Shown one piece after another: positions 12,747 to 20,430 of a stretch of DNA of 22,316 nt. Made by a program: the position numbers and the translations under genes. The notes beneath the pieces are model-generated. The model was not told the origin of the DNA. It did no database searches and saw only the letters and a list, made by a program, of their open reading frames with translations. Position 1 is the stretch's first letter. Each line of letters starts with the position of its first letter. Origin of the DNA: a virus; IMG/VR virus record IMGVR_UViG_3300036820_000070, positions 1 through 22,316 of that record. One strand, written 5' to 3'.

Positions 12747-15010
12747 GTCCGTTGCCTCCTTTGAATTTCCGCAAAACTGACTCGCCTGCGCGGAGTCACG
12801 AACTTCCCGTCCGTGCCGGGCAATATCGCGCCCTGGATTGACGCGGCCACCGCACAACCCACCAAGCCATCGAACCAGTGGTTGTCGCCACGCTCGGGGC
12901 GCAATTTCCATTCGTCGACCGTGCGACCACGACCCTCAGTCTTCACCCGATATTCGGAGGTAACGTGGTCGGCGTACAGGCGGTGCTGCTCAGCCTTGTC
13001 TCCAAACAGCGATAGGCAACCACGGTCGCCCATCGGCACGACCAGTCGGGCATGCACGAATGACTTCCAGTAGTTCGTGTCAAACAGCGCATGGCGAATC
13101 GCCCGCTTTCCCTGCACGTTTGGAATCCGCCAGTTGTGCCCGAGGCGGTCGCCAAGCTTGCGTTTGTAATCCGAGAATGGTTGGCTCGACGCGCCGACGA
13201 ATCGACCGTGGCTGGGCATGACCACGCCCGCATGCGACGACTGGCGGCAGAATTGATAGACGACATCCGTCGATGATCCCCAGTTCGCGTCGATCAAACA
13301 GCGCTCAATTCGCAGCGCCGCCCCATCGTCCCGGAGCCATTCGCGGCCGAGACAAGCGTTGGTCAGTGCCTCGAGGCCCGCATAGATCGAGCCTTCCAGG
13401 CCAGTCCCTTTTGTAGCGGCCGCCAGCGTGATCCGAGCGTCGCGGAGCGTGAAGTACGGCCGCTTCTGATCTGGAAACGTCCCGTAATCGACAACGTAGC
13501 CCGTGAAGTCGTCCTCCCAGGCCGCGACGACGAAGAACAGAAGCGTGGCCTGAATGTCGATGAACATCGTCAAGTGGTTACACCCGATGGGTATCACGGC
13601 GCGTCGCAAGCGATTCACCTTCGACGCGATCTGGTCGGCCGTGAGCTGGTCGCTATCCGCGTCGTCTTCGACCAAGGGTTCATTCTGGTATTCAGCGAAG
13701 AACGCGGCCTCGTCCTGCAGCTTGAGGTTCATCGCGTGCTGGATGGCCGACAGTTCGTCGTAATTGAACCGCTCGGGCCACGCGATCACCGCCCCCTCGT
13801 CCATCGCAGCGCGATTGGCACGATAGAATTCGGTTGCCTCGTTGCCGCCGTTGCCTTGGCGCATGCTCTCGGCGCGGATTTCGGCGTACTTCGCCCACAG
13901 CTTCTCGTCAGCCGGGAACGAATAGACCATCTTGGTCCGCTCGCCGTTCCACTCCGGATGCTTGTCCCGGCTCAAGATGTTGTCCGCCATGTCGCTGGGT
14001 CGAATCACGGTGCAGGGCATGATGCCGGAGATCTTCTTGCCCGGCCCCGCCAAACCTAATATGGCTCCGGCCAGGATGCTTTCTCGCGTCGCACATTGCG
14101 ACAACGAGCGGGCCGATTCGTCGGTCTGCGGATCGTCGAGGACCACGAGCGTCGGACGCACGGTGCGGCCGTCGGCTCGCTTGTACTTCATCCCGCGAAC
14201 GCGACCGGTGATTCCGGCGACCTTGATGATCGCGCCGCTGGCCGTGCTTCCCGGCATTGTTGGCAACACGACCTCGCGAGCGGTCCAACCGATGTGCGTC
14301 CGGTCGCCGTTGTAGAGCTGACCGTTGCAGCGATTGGCAATTCCGTCGAGGCTCTGAATCGGATAAACGACCTCGGGAAAATCCCCTAGCAACAGCTCGT
14401 TGCCGTCGAGTTCCATTTTGATGGACTCCAGCATGTCCATCGCGTGGGCTTCGTCCGAACCGATTAAGCAGACGAACTCACGGTGCCCGTTCAGCACTGC
14501 CCAGATGCACGCGCACTCGCAGATCGTCGTCTTGCCCGACCCGCGCGGCATGGCCATCGCATACAAGCCGCCGCGAAGCACGGCCTGTTCGATTCGGGCA
14601 ATAACCTTTAAATGGTCGGGCGACCACGGCAAGTGGAAGGTCAGCGGGAAATACGCTTCGCAGAAGAATCGAAAGTCGGACGCCGCCCGCGCTTTGCGAT
14701 CTGGGTTCACGACCGCCGGCAATTCGCCGATATCGCGCCCGGCAATGGCCAGGGCGACGTTCCGCGCCCGTGCGCGATCCTTCATCCGCTCGTAGGGATC
14801 GCCGTCCGCTTCGGGCCTCGGCTCGTTGCGGACCTGGACGAGCCACGCGACGTAGCGCAACAGGTCGACGTGCCGCGCATCGCCGATCCGTAGGCCAGCC
14901 CGCGTGCGATGGCGATGCAGTTGCCGCTCGTTGATCACTTCCCCCAGCGGGGTCGAGTTCAGCAAGCGACACAGTTCGCTCGGTCGTAAGGTGCGGGGAT
15001 CAGTCGCCAC
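12743..15010 (-). CDS. Terminase large subunit (755 aa)
   Basis: Packaging motor with ATPase and nuclease parts. Walker A is 'MPRGSGKTT' (154-162) and Walker B 'LVVLDDPQ' (288-295). The C-terminal nuclease has Asp485 in 'TMFIDIQ', a later Asp in 'CLIDANWG' and the closing 'DNHWFDGL'. At 755 aa it is longer than usual because of an N-terminal region (about 8-62, RPSELCRLLN to YVAWLVQ) that resembles the preceding 70-aa protein and may be a helix-turn-helix-like DNA-binding domain fused to the motor. The start overlaps the stop of that gene by 11 bp. The end overlaps the zinc-ribbon gene by 4 bp. Terminase, small head protein, portal is the lambda-like order, here interrupted by cargo 1. Confidence 0.92.
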   Translation of the reverse strand: MATDPRTLRPSELCRLLNSTPLGEVINERQLHRHRTRAGLRIGDARHVDLLRYVAWLVQVRNEPRPEADGDPYERMKDRARARNVALAIAGRDIGELPAVVNPDRKARAASDFRFFCEAYFPLTFHLPWSPDHLKVIARIEQAVLRGGLYAMAMPRGSGKTTICECACIWAVLNGHREFVCLIGSDEAHAMDMLESIKMELDGNELLLGDFPEVVYPIQSLDGIANRCNGQLYNGDRTHIGWTAREVVLPTMPGSTASGAIIKVAGITGRVRGMKYKRADGRTVRPTLVVLDDPQTDESARSLSQCATRESILAGAILGLAGPGKKISGIMPCTVIRPSDMADNILSRDKHPEWNGERTKMVYSFPADEKLWAKYAEIRAESMRQGNGGNEATEFYRANRAAMDEGAVIAWPERFNYDELSAIQHAMNLKLQDEAAFFAEYQNEPLVEDDADSDQLTADQIASKVNRLRRAVIPIGCNHLTMFIDIQATLLFFVVAAWEDDFTGYVVDYGTFPDQKRPYFTLRDARITLAAATKGTGLEGSIYAGLEALTNACLGREWLRDDGAALRIERCLIDANWGSSTDVVYQFCRQSSHAGVVMPSHGRFVGASSQPFSDYKRKLGDRLGHNWRIPNVQGKRAIRHALFDTNYWKSFVHARLVVPMGDRGCLSLFGDKAEQHRLYADHVTSEYRVKTEGRGRTVDEWKLRPERGDNHWFDGLVGCAVAASIQGAILPGTDGKFVTPRRRVSFAEIQRRQRT

Positions 15011-15212
15011 TGGCCATCTCCTGCACCAACCACGCCGCGTAGTGGACCAAATTCAATGTCCCGTCCGCATTCGTCGGCGCGCCGTCCGCGACGTCGTCGC
15101 GCAACGTCGCCTCGGAAACGGGCGTTCCGCCGACGCGGGCCAATAGCCGCGCTGCATCGGCGAGCGACAAAGCCTGCGGATTGATCGCGGAATTTGCGGG
15201 ACTTTTCGACAT
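15000..15212 (-). CDS. Small terminase-type DNA-binding protein (70 aa)
   Basis: ATG at 15212; the product 'LSLADAARLLARVGGTPVSE' continues with 'ATLRDDVADG' and 'LVHYAAWLVQEM', which looks like a short helix-turn-helix. It precedes and overlaps terminase large subunit by 11 bp, the usual place for a small subunit, but at 70 aa it is much shorter than most. Its sequence parallels residues 8-62 of the large subunit, suggesting duplication. A perfect TTTAGG/CCTAAA inverted repeat lies 3 bp upstream of the start and contains the only ribosome-site candidate (AGGA). Confidence 0.7.
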   Translation of the reverse strand: MSKSPANSAINPQALSLADAARLLARVGGTPVSEATLRDDVADGAPTNADGTLNLVHYAAWLVQEMASGD

Positions 15213-15214
15213 GG

Positions 15215-15230
15215 TTTAGGCCGTCCTAAA
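15215..15230. promoter_or_regulatory. Inverted repeat TTTAGG-N4-CCTAAA upstream of the small terminase gene
   Basis: A perfect 6-bp inverted repeat with a 4-base spacer begins three bases upstream of the start codon of the 70-aa protein and includes its AGGA. It could be an operator for a dimeric regulator or a short hairpin over the ribosome site. It lies in the 144-bp divergent gap between the leftward terminase genes and the rightward small-gene block. No convincing promoter pair was seen in that gap. Confidence 0.35.
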
Positions 15231-15356
15231 TCTCGGGAAAAGAATCTCTGGAATCTTTCTGGAATGTTGCCGCACCGCGCTTGATGTTTTTCCGCCCGCA
15301 TGGCTCATGTGTGACTGTACCAACGAACATTTACCACCAACTAACGGAGCCGAACG

Positions 15357-15692
15357 ATGAACGCCAACGACGCCAACCAAAACGACGACCTCGATTTCGA
15401 CCTGGAGATCACGAAGGTCACCCGCCGGGCTTCGGGCGGCGGCACTTGGGTTTGCGGAACGATCAACGCGGAATACCACTTCGACGCCCTGGTCTTCCCC
15501 GAACACGCCGAGAGCCCCGACTACGAGATTGGCGACAGCCGCATCTCGAAGCTTTGGGTCCAGCGGCTCGCCGACAAGCGGACGGTCTACAACTGGGACC
15601 GCGGAATGGACTCGCCCGCCCTGACGGGAGCGGCGGCGGCGGTGGTCGACTTTCTCTGCGCCGGTCTCGCGGACCTGATTTACCCGAATTGA
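15357..15692 (+). CDS. Hypothetical protein, first gene of the rightward small-gene block (111 aa)
   Basis: ATG at 15357 with CGGAG nine bases upstream. The protein is acidic at the N-terminus (MNANDANQNDDLDFDLEI) and has a compact, apparently globular body: 'GGTWVCGTINAEYHFDALVF', 'EIGDSRISKLWVQ' and 'VYNWDRGMD', ending in an Ala/Leu-rich helix. No family is recognised. The strand is opposite to the late genes, so it belongs to a different transcription unit together with the next two genes. Codon use matches the backbone. Confidence 0.78.
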   Translation: MNANDANQNDDLDFDLEITKVTRRASGGGTWVCGTINAEYHFDALVFPEHAESPDYEIGDSRISKLWVQRLADKRTVYNWDRGMDSPALTGAAAAVVDFLCAGLADLIYPN

Positions 15693-15749
15693 CCTGAAAC
15701 GAATCGCATCCATTTTTCTCTTCCCACTAACGCCAAGGAGTCCAAAACG

Positions 15750-16070
15750 ATGAACGCCCGCCAGAACCAAAACGAGATCAACCGAGTGCTTGCCCGCGGA
15801 ATGACCGTCGGGCAATTGATCGAAGCGCTCCAAGACATGCCCGAGGACGCGGTGGTGGTCTTCGCGAGCGACTACGGGGACATCTGCCACACCGAGCAAG
15901 CCCTGATCGTCCGCGAGATCGACGAGATCGATCCCGCGACCGAACGACTCGAAACGTCGGCCTATAGCCATTCGGGCATCGCCATCGAATCGATCGTCGA
16001 CGCGATGGACTCCGACGACGAATGCCCCGCGGCCGACGAAACAACCCGCATCGTCATTCTTCGTTCGTAG
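15750..16070 (+). CDS. Hypothetical acidic protein (106 aa)
   Basis: ATG at 15750, with AAGGAG ten bases upstream. The sequence 'MTVGQLIEALQDMPEDAVVV' followed by 'FASDYGDICHTEQALIVREI' is a motif set I have seen in small phage and planctomycete proteins of unknown function. The C-terminal half is Asp/Glu-rich. There are no membrane or signal features. It is 57 bp downstream of the 111-aa gene on the same strand, and likely in the same operon. A high acidic charge next to a very basic DNA-binding neighbour is noteworthy but proves nothing. Confidence 0.78.
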   Translation: MNARQNQNEINRVLARGMTVGQLIEALQDMPEDAVVVFASDYGDICHTEQALIVREIDEIDPATERLETSAYSHSGIAIESIVDAMDSDDECPAADETTRIVILRS

Positions 16071-16163
16071 CCGAAACGCCCGCGAGGGCGTCGTCCGCGG
16101 TGGTTCCGCGGGCCTGATGATGGCAGCCACTTCCATCGAACAACGTAGACGAGGAAAAGAACC

Positions 16164-16514
16164 ATGTCCGCGACGAAGACCACCAAGAAGGCCGCAGACT
16201 CGAAGGCAACCAAGACCGCGAAGGCCGCGAAGGCGAAACCCGCCGGCAAGAAGGCGAAGGCCCAAGCCGCCAACGGCAAGCCCAAGAAGATGAGCGCGAT
16301 CGACGCCGCCGCACAACTGCTGGCGTCGTCGAAGGAGCCGATGGGCTGCAAGGAATTGATCGAGGCGATGGCCGCGAAGGGCCTCTGGACGAGTCCCGGC
16401 GGCAAGACGCCGCACGCGACGCTCTACAGCGCCATCCTGCGGGAGATCAACGAGAAGGGGAAGGAAGCCCGGTTCGTGAAGACGGAACGCGGGCGGTTCG
16501 CCGCCAACGGGTAG
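16164..16514 (+). CDS. HARE-HTH domain protein with histone-like basic N-terminus (116 aa)
   Basis: ATG at 16164, preceded by GAGGAAAAG. Residues 1-48 are almost entirely Lys/Ala with Thr and Gly (AKAAKAKPAGKKAKAQAANG), like histone H1 or bacterial HU-type tails. Residues about 49-116 form a winged-helix HARE-HTH domain (MSAIDAAAQLLASSKEPMGC, then 'KELIEAMAAKGLW', 'GKTPHATLYSAILREI' and 'RFVKTERGRFAANG'). Such proteins bind DNA and are frequent in Planctomycetes. In phage context it may compact or regulate DNA. It is the last gene before an intrinsic terminator. Confidence 0.87.
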   Translation: MSATKTTKKAADSKATKTAKAAKAKPAGKKAKAQAANGKPKKMSAIDAAAQLLASSKEPMGCKELIEAMAAKGLWTSPGGKTPHATLYSAILREINEKGKEARFVKTERGRFAANG

Positions 16515-16536
16515 ACCCCGCCACGGGTTTCGCCCC

Positions 16537-16570
16537 AACGCCCCACGTTCGCCACGTCGGGGCGTTTTTT
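16537..16570 (+). terminator. Intrinsic terminator after the HARE-HTH gene
   Basis: An 8-bp stem AACGCCCC (16537-16544) / GGGGCGTT (16559-16566) closes a 14-nt loop and runs into TTTTTT (16565-16570). It lies 23 bases after the stop, ends the rightward small-gene block and shields the convergent methyltransferase gene. Confidence 0.85.
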
Positions 16571-16630
16571 CGTTGGTAGACGCCGTGGCCAACCGTTCCC
16601 ACCGGCCGCGACACGGGCCAAACGTCGCGT

Positions 16631-17944
16631 TCACGTCGCGACCTCCTTGGTGGCGATCCGTTCTGCCTTCCGCCCCGTGAACTTCTCCCATCGCTGCACG
16701 ATGACATCGGCGTATAGGGCGTCGAGTTCCATCAAGAACGCCTTGCGGTCCGTTTGCTCAGCAGCGATAAGCGTCGAACCGCTGCCCCCGAACAAGTCCA
16801 GCACATTCTCGCCGGGCCGCGACGAATACTGGATCGCCCGCACGGCCAACTCGACCGGCTTTTCGGTCAAATGAATCATCGACTGCGGGTTGACCTTCTT
16901 GATCGACCAGACGTCGACGGCGTTGTTCGGGCCGAGGTAGAGGTGCGCCGCTCCTTCGCGCCAACCGTAGAAACACCACTCGTGGTTCCCCATGAAATCT
17001 TTCCGCGTCAGCACCGGGTGCTCCTTGACCCAGATGATGGCCTGCGAGAAGTACAATCCCATTGCCTTCAGCACCGGCGGATAGTTGCCGCAATTCGCGT
17101 ATCCGCCCCAGATGTAGAAGCCGCGCCCAGGCGCGAGAACGCGGGCCATGTTCCCAAACCACGCCGCCAACAATTGATCGAACGCCTCGTCGGTGACGAA
17201 GTCGTTCGCCAGCGGCCGGTCCTTGGCGCGAAGCTTTTTCTGTGTTGGCTTCGACTTCTTGGGGTGGCGGGCCAGATCGAGCGACTGGTGATGCTTTGGT
17301 CCGGCAAATGAGCTTAGGCCGGCCGCGATGGCGTTGTTCGAGCGCGGCTCGACCTTGACGTTGTAAGGCGGGTCAGTGTTCACGAGATGGATCGTCGCAC
17401 CGTCGAGCAGCCGGTCCACATCTGCCGGCTTGCTGCTGTCGCCGCAGAGCAAACGGTGGTCACCGAGGACCCATAGGTCGCCCGGCCGCGTGGTCGCCTC
17501 GTCGGGCGGGGCCGGCACTTCGTCCGGATCGCAGAGCCCGTCATTCAAGTCGCCGTTGAGCAGCTTGGCCAATTCGTCCTGGTCGAACCCAAGCAGGCCG
17601 AGGTCGTAGTTCGCTGCCTGGAGGTCGGCCAATTCGATCGGCAGCAGGTCAAGATTCCATTCGGCCAGCTCATTCGTCTTGTTGTCGGCGATGCGGTAGG
17701 CCTTGATTTGCTCGGCCGTCAGGTCTTTGGCGACGTGGACCGGCACTTTTTCCAGGCCTAGCTTCTGCGCCGCCTTCCAGCGAGTGTGGCCAACGATGAT
17801 CACGCCGTCGGTATCTACAACAATCGGCTGGCGAAAACCAAACTCGCGGATCGACGCGACGACTGCGTCCACGGCGTCGTCGTTGAGACGCGGGTTGTTG
17901 GGATACGGCTTGACCCGCGGTAGCCGCCACAGTTCGATCTTCAT
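16631..17944 (-). CDS. ParB-like nuclease-fold domain / beta-class DNA methyltransferase (437 aa)
   Basis: Start at 17944 (MKIELWRLPRVKPYPNNPRL) because GAGGTG lies seven bases upstream; 22 extra residues in the longer frame look non-coding. Residues 1-110 form a ParB/sulfiredoxin-like domain ('GFRQPIVVDTDGVIIVGHTR', then 'WKAAQKLGLEKVPVH' and 'KAYRIADNK'). Residues about 156-430 are an N4-cytosine/N6-adenine methyltransferase of the beta order, with catalytic 'NTDPPYNV' (189-196) ahead of the SAM site 'LDLFGGSGSTLIAAEQ' (382-397). A basic insert (about 200-245) may contact DNA. This two-domain architecture is common in phages as a solitary methyltransferase that protects phage DNA or modifies host sites. 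No cognate nuclease is adjacent. Confidence 0.92.
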   Translation of the reverse strand: MKIELWRLPRVKPYPNNPRLNDDAVDAVVASIREFGFRQPIVVDTDGVIIVGHTRWKAAQKLGLEKVPVHVAKDLTAEQIKAYRIADNKTNELAEWNLDLLPIELADLQAANYDLGLLGFDQDELAKLLNGDLNDGLCDPDEVPAPPDEATTRPGDLWVLGDHRLLCGDSSKPADVDRLLDGATIHLVNTDPPYNVKVEPRSNNAIAAGLSSFAGPKHHQSLDLARHPKKSKPTQKKLRAKDRPLANDFVTDEAFDQLLAAWFGNMARVLAPGRGFYIWGGYANCGNYPPVLKAMGLYFSQAIIWVKEHPVLTRKDFMGNHEWCFYGWREGAAHLYLGPNNAVDVWSIKKVNPQSMIHLTEKPVELAVRAIQYSSRPGENVLDLFGGSGSTLIAAEQTDRKAFLMELDALYADVIVQRWEKFTGRKAERIATKEVAT

Positions 17945-18255
17945 CGGAGCGCACCTCGAGCACAGGGTTATGTGCTGGTGGCTCCGAGATGCGGAGTGCG
18001 GCCCCGGCAATCCAGGACGGCGGGCAGACGAACCAGAGACCGTCTACCACTTGATCAGGCTGCAGAAATTCTACCGCAATAAGGGCGTTTCGTCACGTCG
18101 ACCGATCCTTAATTCAATTTGCCGCGTCCTTCACTACTTGCGAGCAGCGTTGGCGAAAGATAGCTTACGGAAGTAGCTGAATCATCCACCAAAATCACGA
18201 TGAAAGAACTAACGGGTGGAGCTGACTGGCAGCGCTTTTTGCAAGGGCTGATGGG
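17945..18255. other. Divergent intergenic region between methyltransferase and PP2C operon
   Basis: This 311-bp stretch separates the leftward phage block from the rightward PP2C-kinase operon. The first 45 bases hold a strong hairpin in the methyltransferase leader (listed separately). GC falls from about 18060 onward, marking the start of cargo 2. I see no consensus promoter for the PP2C operon; the best candidate (TTGCGA, 17-bp spacer, TAGCTT near 18139-18167) is weak. No gene is evident. Confidence 0.45.
17946..17985 (-). promoter_or_regulatory. Leader hairpin sequestering the methyltransferase ribosome site
   Basis: In the - strand transcript three helices stack: 5+4+6 bp (17985-17981/17950-17946, 17980-17977/17955-17952, 17976-17971/17964-17959) with a 1-nt and a 3-nt bulge and a 6-nt loop. 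The inner arm contains GAGGTG, the Shine-Dalgarno of the gene, and the hairpin ends two bases before the ATG. No U-tract follows, so it is not a terminator. It may be a translational control element. Confidence 0.55.
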
Positions 18256-19371
18256 ATGGATCTTGAGACTAATTTTAACCGTGCAGGGCGTTCGACGCTT
18301 GAGAACCAACTATCGACTTGGTTCATGCGCCGCACGGCTGTCAATGGTGTTCGTCGTGTTGCGAGCGTCTTTGCGGCGGTCGCAACTGACGTGGGGGGGG
18401 TGAGAAGCGAGAATCAAGATCGTCTGGCGATCGCCCGCATTCGTGACCGCACGGGACGTGCATTCATATTGGCAGCACTGGCAGATGGGATGGGGGGAAT
18501 GCGAGAAGGCGCTGAATGCGCTGCGACGACGCTAGCTTGTCTGATTGGAGGAATTGCTGAACGAGCGCAGGCGAGCGACGTACCTCGAGATTGGCTCTTG
18601 CATTCTGCGTCTGTTGCAAACGTCAGGCTGCACGCGAAATTTAAAGGTAAGGGAGGCTCGACGCTTTCCACGATCCTGGCCAGTGGAACTGGTGACGTCT
18701 GCTGGTTGAGCGTCGGCGACAGTCGCGTCTATGTCACCGAGGGGAAAAAACTAACACAAATCTCGGTGGACGACACGATTGCCGGACAACTCGCATCACC
18801 GGCTCAGTTAGGGCCCGATCATTCAAAGCTGCTGCAATACGTAGGTATTGGTGAATCACTGGAGCCGCACATCGATCAATTTCAGATCACTGTTGGAAAC
18901 TCAATACTTCTAACATCTGACGGCGCTCATTACCTGCCGTCGCAATCAAATCTGTTTGGTCTGATTGTAGAGCATGCAGCTGATCCTGGCACGTGCGTTC
19001 ACAGATTGGTGGAATTATCAAAATGGAGCGGCGGCGCTGACAACGCGAGCGCTGCAATGGTGACTTGGGAAGCTGGATCAGGGAACGAAACCAGACAAAC
19101 GCTACCAGCCTTAGAAGTATGGGACCCATTCGGAGAATTGCAGATACTTTGGCAAGTATCTCCGCGCGAAGCACCGCAGGAACGTGTGGCTCCTGTACCT
19201 CCGCCGGACATGAAGAGAAAACCACCTAATAAACAACCGGGGTCGAGTAACAAACGCCGTAGTCGAGGTGGGCACAAAGTTAAGCCAAAGCCGCAACCGC
19301 GGCGAAACGATTCGGGCGGGGACGAAGTTCCTCAGCTATTGATTGAGTTCCCCAATAAGAAGGGGACTTAA
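18256..19371 (+). CDS. PP2C-family Ser/Thr protein phosphatase with basic tail (371 aa)
   Basis: All metal-binding PP2C motifs are present: 'RSENQDR' (50-56), 'ADGMGG' (76-81, Asp77), 'GSTLSTI' (134-140), 'VGDSRVYV' (153-160), 'TSDGAH' (220-225) and 'GADNAS' (260-265). It should therefore be an active Mg/Mn-dependent phosphatase removing phosphate from Ser/Thr. The catalytic domain ends near residue 272. The tail (about 310-371) is Pro/Lys/Arg-rich (KRKPPNKQPGSSNKRRSRGG) and ends in a hydrophobic 'PQLLIEFPNKKGT', perhaps a nucleic-acid or kinase docking segment. The start has AAGGG about 10 bases upstream. The stop is three bases before the first kinase. The likely role is to keep the two kinases silent until triggered. 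Confidence 0.9.
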   Translation: MDLETNFNRAGRSTLENQLSTWFMRRTAVNGVRRVASVFAAVATDVGGVRSENQDRLAIARIRDRTGRAFILAALADGMGGMREGAECAATTLACLIGGIAERAQASDVPRDWLLHSASVANVRLHAKFKGKGGSTLSTILASGTGDVCWLSVGDSRVYVTEGKKLTQISVDDTIAGQLASPAQLGPDHSKLLQYVGIGESLEPHIDQFQITVGNSILLTSDGAHYLPSQSNLFGLIVEHAADPGTCVHRLVELSKWSGGADNASAAMVTWEAGSGNETRQTLPALEVWDPFGELQILWQVSPREAPQERVAPVPPPDMKRKPPNKQPGSSNKRRSRGGHKVKPKPQPRRNDSGGDEVPQLLIEFPNKKGT

Positions 19372-19374
19372 CAC

Positions 19375-20430
19375 ATGCTTTTACCAGACAGATACCAGGT
19401 TGCGGGCGATGCGCTTGATGGCGGCATGGGGTCAGTGATCCCTTGCAAAGATACTGTGCTTTCGCGTGACGTCGCAATTAAAGTACTCCAAAGTGGGACG
19501 GAGCACCGCCGCATTCTGGATGAAATCGCTGCGCTGTTGAAGATGAGATCCAAGCACGTGGTTCAGGTATACGACGTACTTGACCTGCCTGGCGGTAAAA
19601 TGGGAATCGTGCAGGAGTTCATTGAAGGCAAGGATCTGCTCAAACGCGCAACGATTGCAGCATCTAAGGCGGACTACTACAAGCAGCTGTGGCAGATCGC
19701 TTCAGGGATCAGTGATATTCATGCGGTTGGCGTGATTCATCGTGATATTAAGCCCAATAATATGAAGATCGACCCAGAAGGCGTAATTAAGATATTTGAC
19801 TTTGGATTGGCACGTGATGAGGGTGAAGATGCGGCAACAGCAGGTTTTATTGGGACTCATGGCTTTGCGGCACCAGAACTCTACAAGGGCTCGGTTAGTT
19901 TCACGAAGGCTATCGATACATACGCGTTTGGTGCCACCGCTTACTTTCTAGGCGCACGCCTTCTTCCAGCTAGCTTGCGCAATAAGCCTCCTACCCCTGT
20001 CAAAGCCGACTGTTTTGACGACTTGCCATTTGAATTACCGCCGGACATCTCGTTTGCACTACATGGTTGCCTCGCACATGATCCCAGAAAAAGACCGCAG
20101 ATGAGCGATGTCAGGGACATGCTTGCTCGGCACCTGCTGGCGGGCCGGCACAAAGCCTTGCTGGTATATAATGGTAGTCCAAACTATTTGAACGCAGACA
20201 ATCGATCCGTGAATCTTAGGCTTAAAGGAATGGGCCAAATAGAGATTAGTTACGACGATTTGGATTATCGAATTGTTAGCGTAAGCGGGGACGTCGCCAT
20301 CAACAATCGGATCGCGTCGGCTGGTGACGTATTGCCTGGTTCATGCGTGATCGCTCTTGGCAGTCCGGCTATGAAAGCACAGCGCCGGTACATTACGTTT
20401 GATTTGTCGCATCCGGAGATTGTGCTATGA
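19375..20430 (+). CDS. Ser/Thr protein kinase 1 with C-terminal beta-rich (FHA-like?) domain (351 aa)
   Basis: The Hanks-type kinase domain spans about 6-255: ATP loop 'ALDGGMGSV' (13-21; first loop Gly replaced by Leu14), Lys36 in 'VAIKV', alpha-C Glu50, catalytic 'HRDIKPNN' (122-129), 'FDFG' (141-144), 'APE' (166-168), Asp181 and Arg240. It should be active. Residues about 258-351 are a separate all-beta region (ALLVYNGSPNYLNADNRSVN, then 'VSGDVAINNRIASAGDVLPG' and 'CVIALG', ending 'RRYITFDLSHPEIVL') whose 'NN..I..GD.L..G' pattern recalls FHA domains, which bind phosphothreonine. The start has AAGGGGA upstream. The stop overlaps the next start as ATGA. There is no transmembrane segment, so it is cytoplasmic. 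Confidence 0.88.
   Translation: MLLPDRYQVAGDALDGGMGSVIPCKDTVLSRDVAIKVLQSGTEHRRILDEIAALLKMRSKHVVQVYDVLDLPGGKMGIVQEFIEGKDLLKRATIAASKADYYKQLWQIASGISDIHAVGVIHRDIKPNNMKIDPEGVIKIFDFGLARDEGEDAATAGFIGTHGFAAPELYKGSVSFTKAIDTYAFGATAYFLGARLLPASLRNKPPTPVKADCFDDLPFELPPDISFALHGCLAHDPRKRPQMSDVRDMLARHLLAGRHKALLVYNGSPNYLNADNRSVNLRLKGMGQIEISYDDLDYRIVSVSGDVAINNRIASAGDVLPGSCVIALGSPAMKAQRRYITFDLSHPEIVL

Noticed and set aside
12747-12911. N-terminal extension of the zinc-ribbon protein to 12911
   Set aside because: It would overlap the terminase by 165 bp and is arginine/glycine-rich shadow sequence. The GTG at 12746 has AAAGGAGG and a 4-bp stop-start overlap.
15216-16691. 491-codon - strand frame across the small-gene block
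   Set aside because: It is antisense to three genes with good ribosome sites and an intrinsic terminator. Its composition (Gly/Arg/Val repeats) is that of a shadow.
18130-18180. Promoter for the PP2C operon
   Set aside because: Only a weak -35/-10 combination is visible, matching four and three of six consensus positions; not enough to call.
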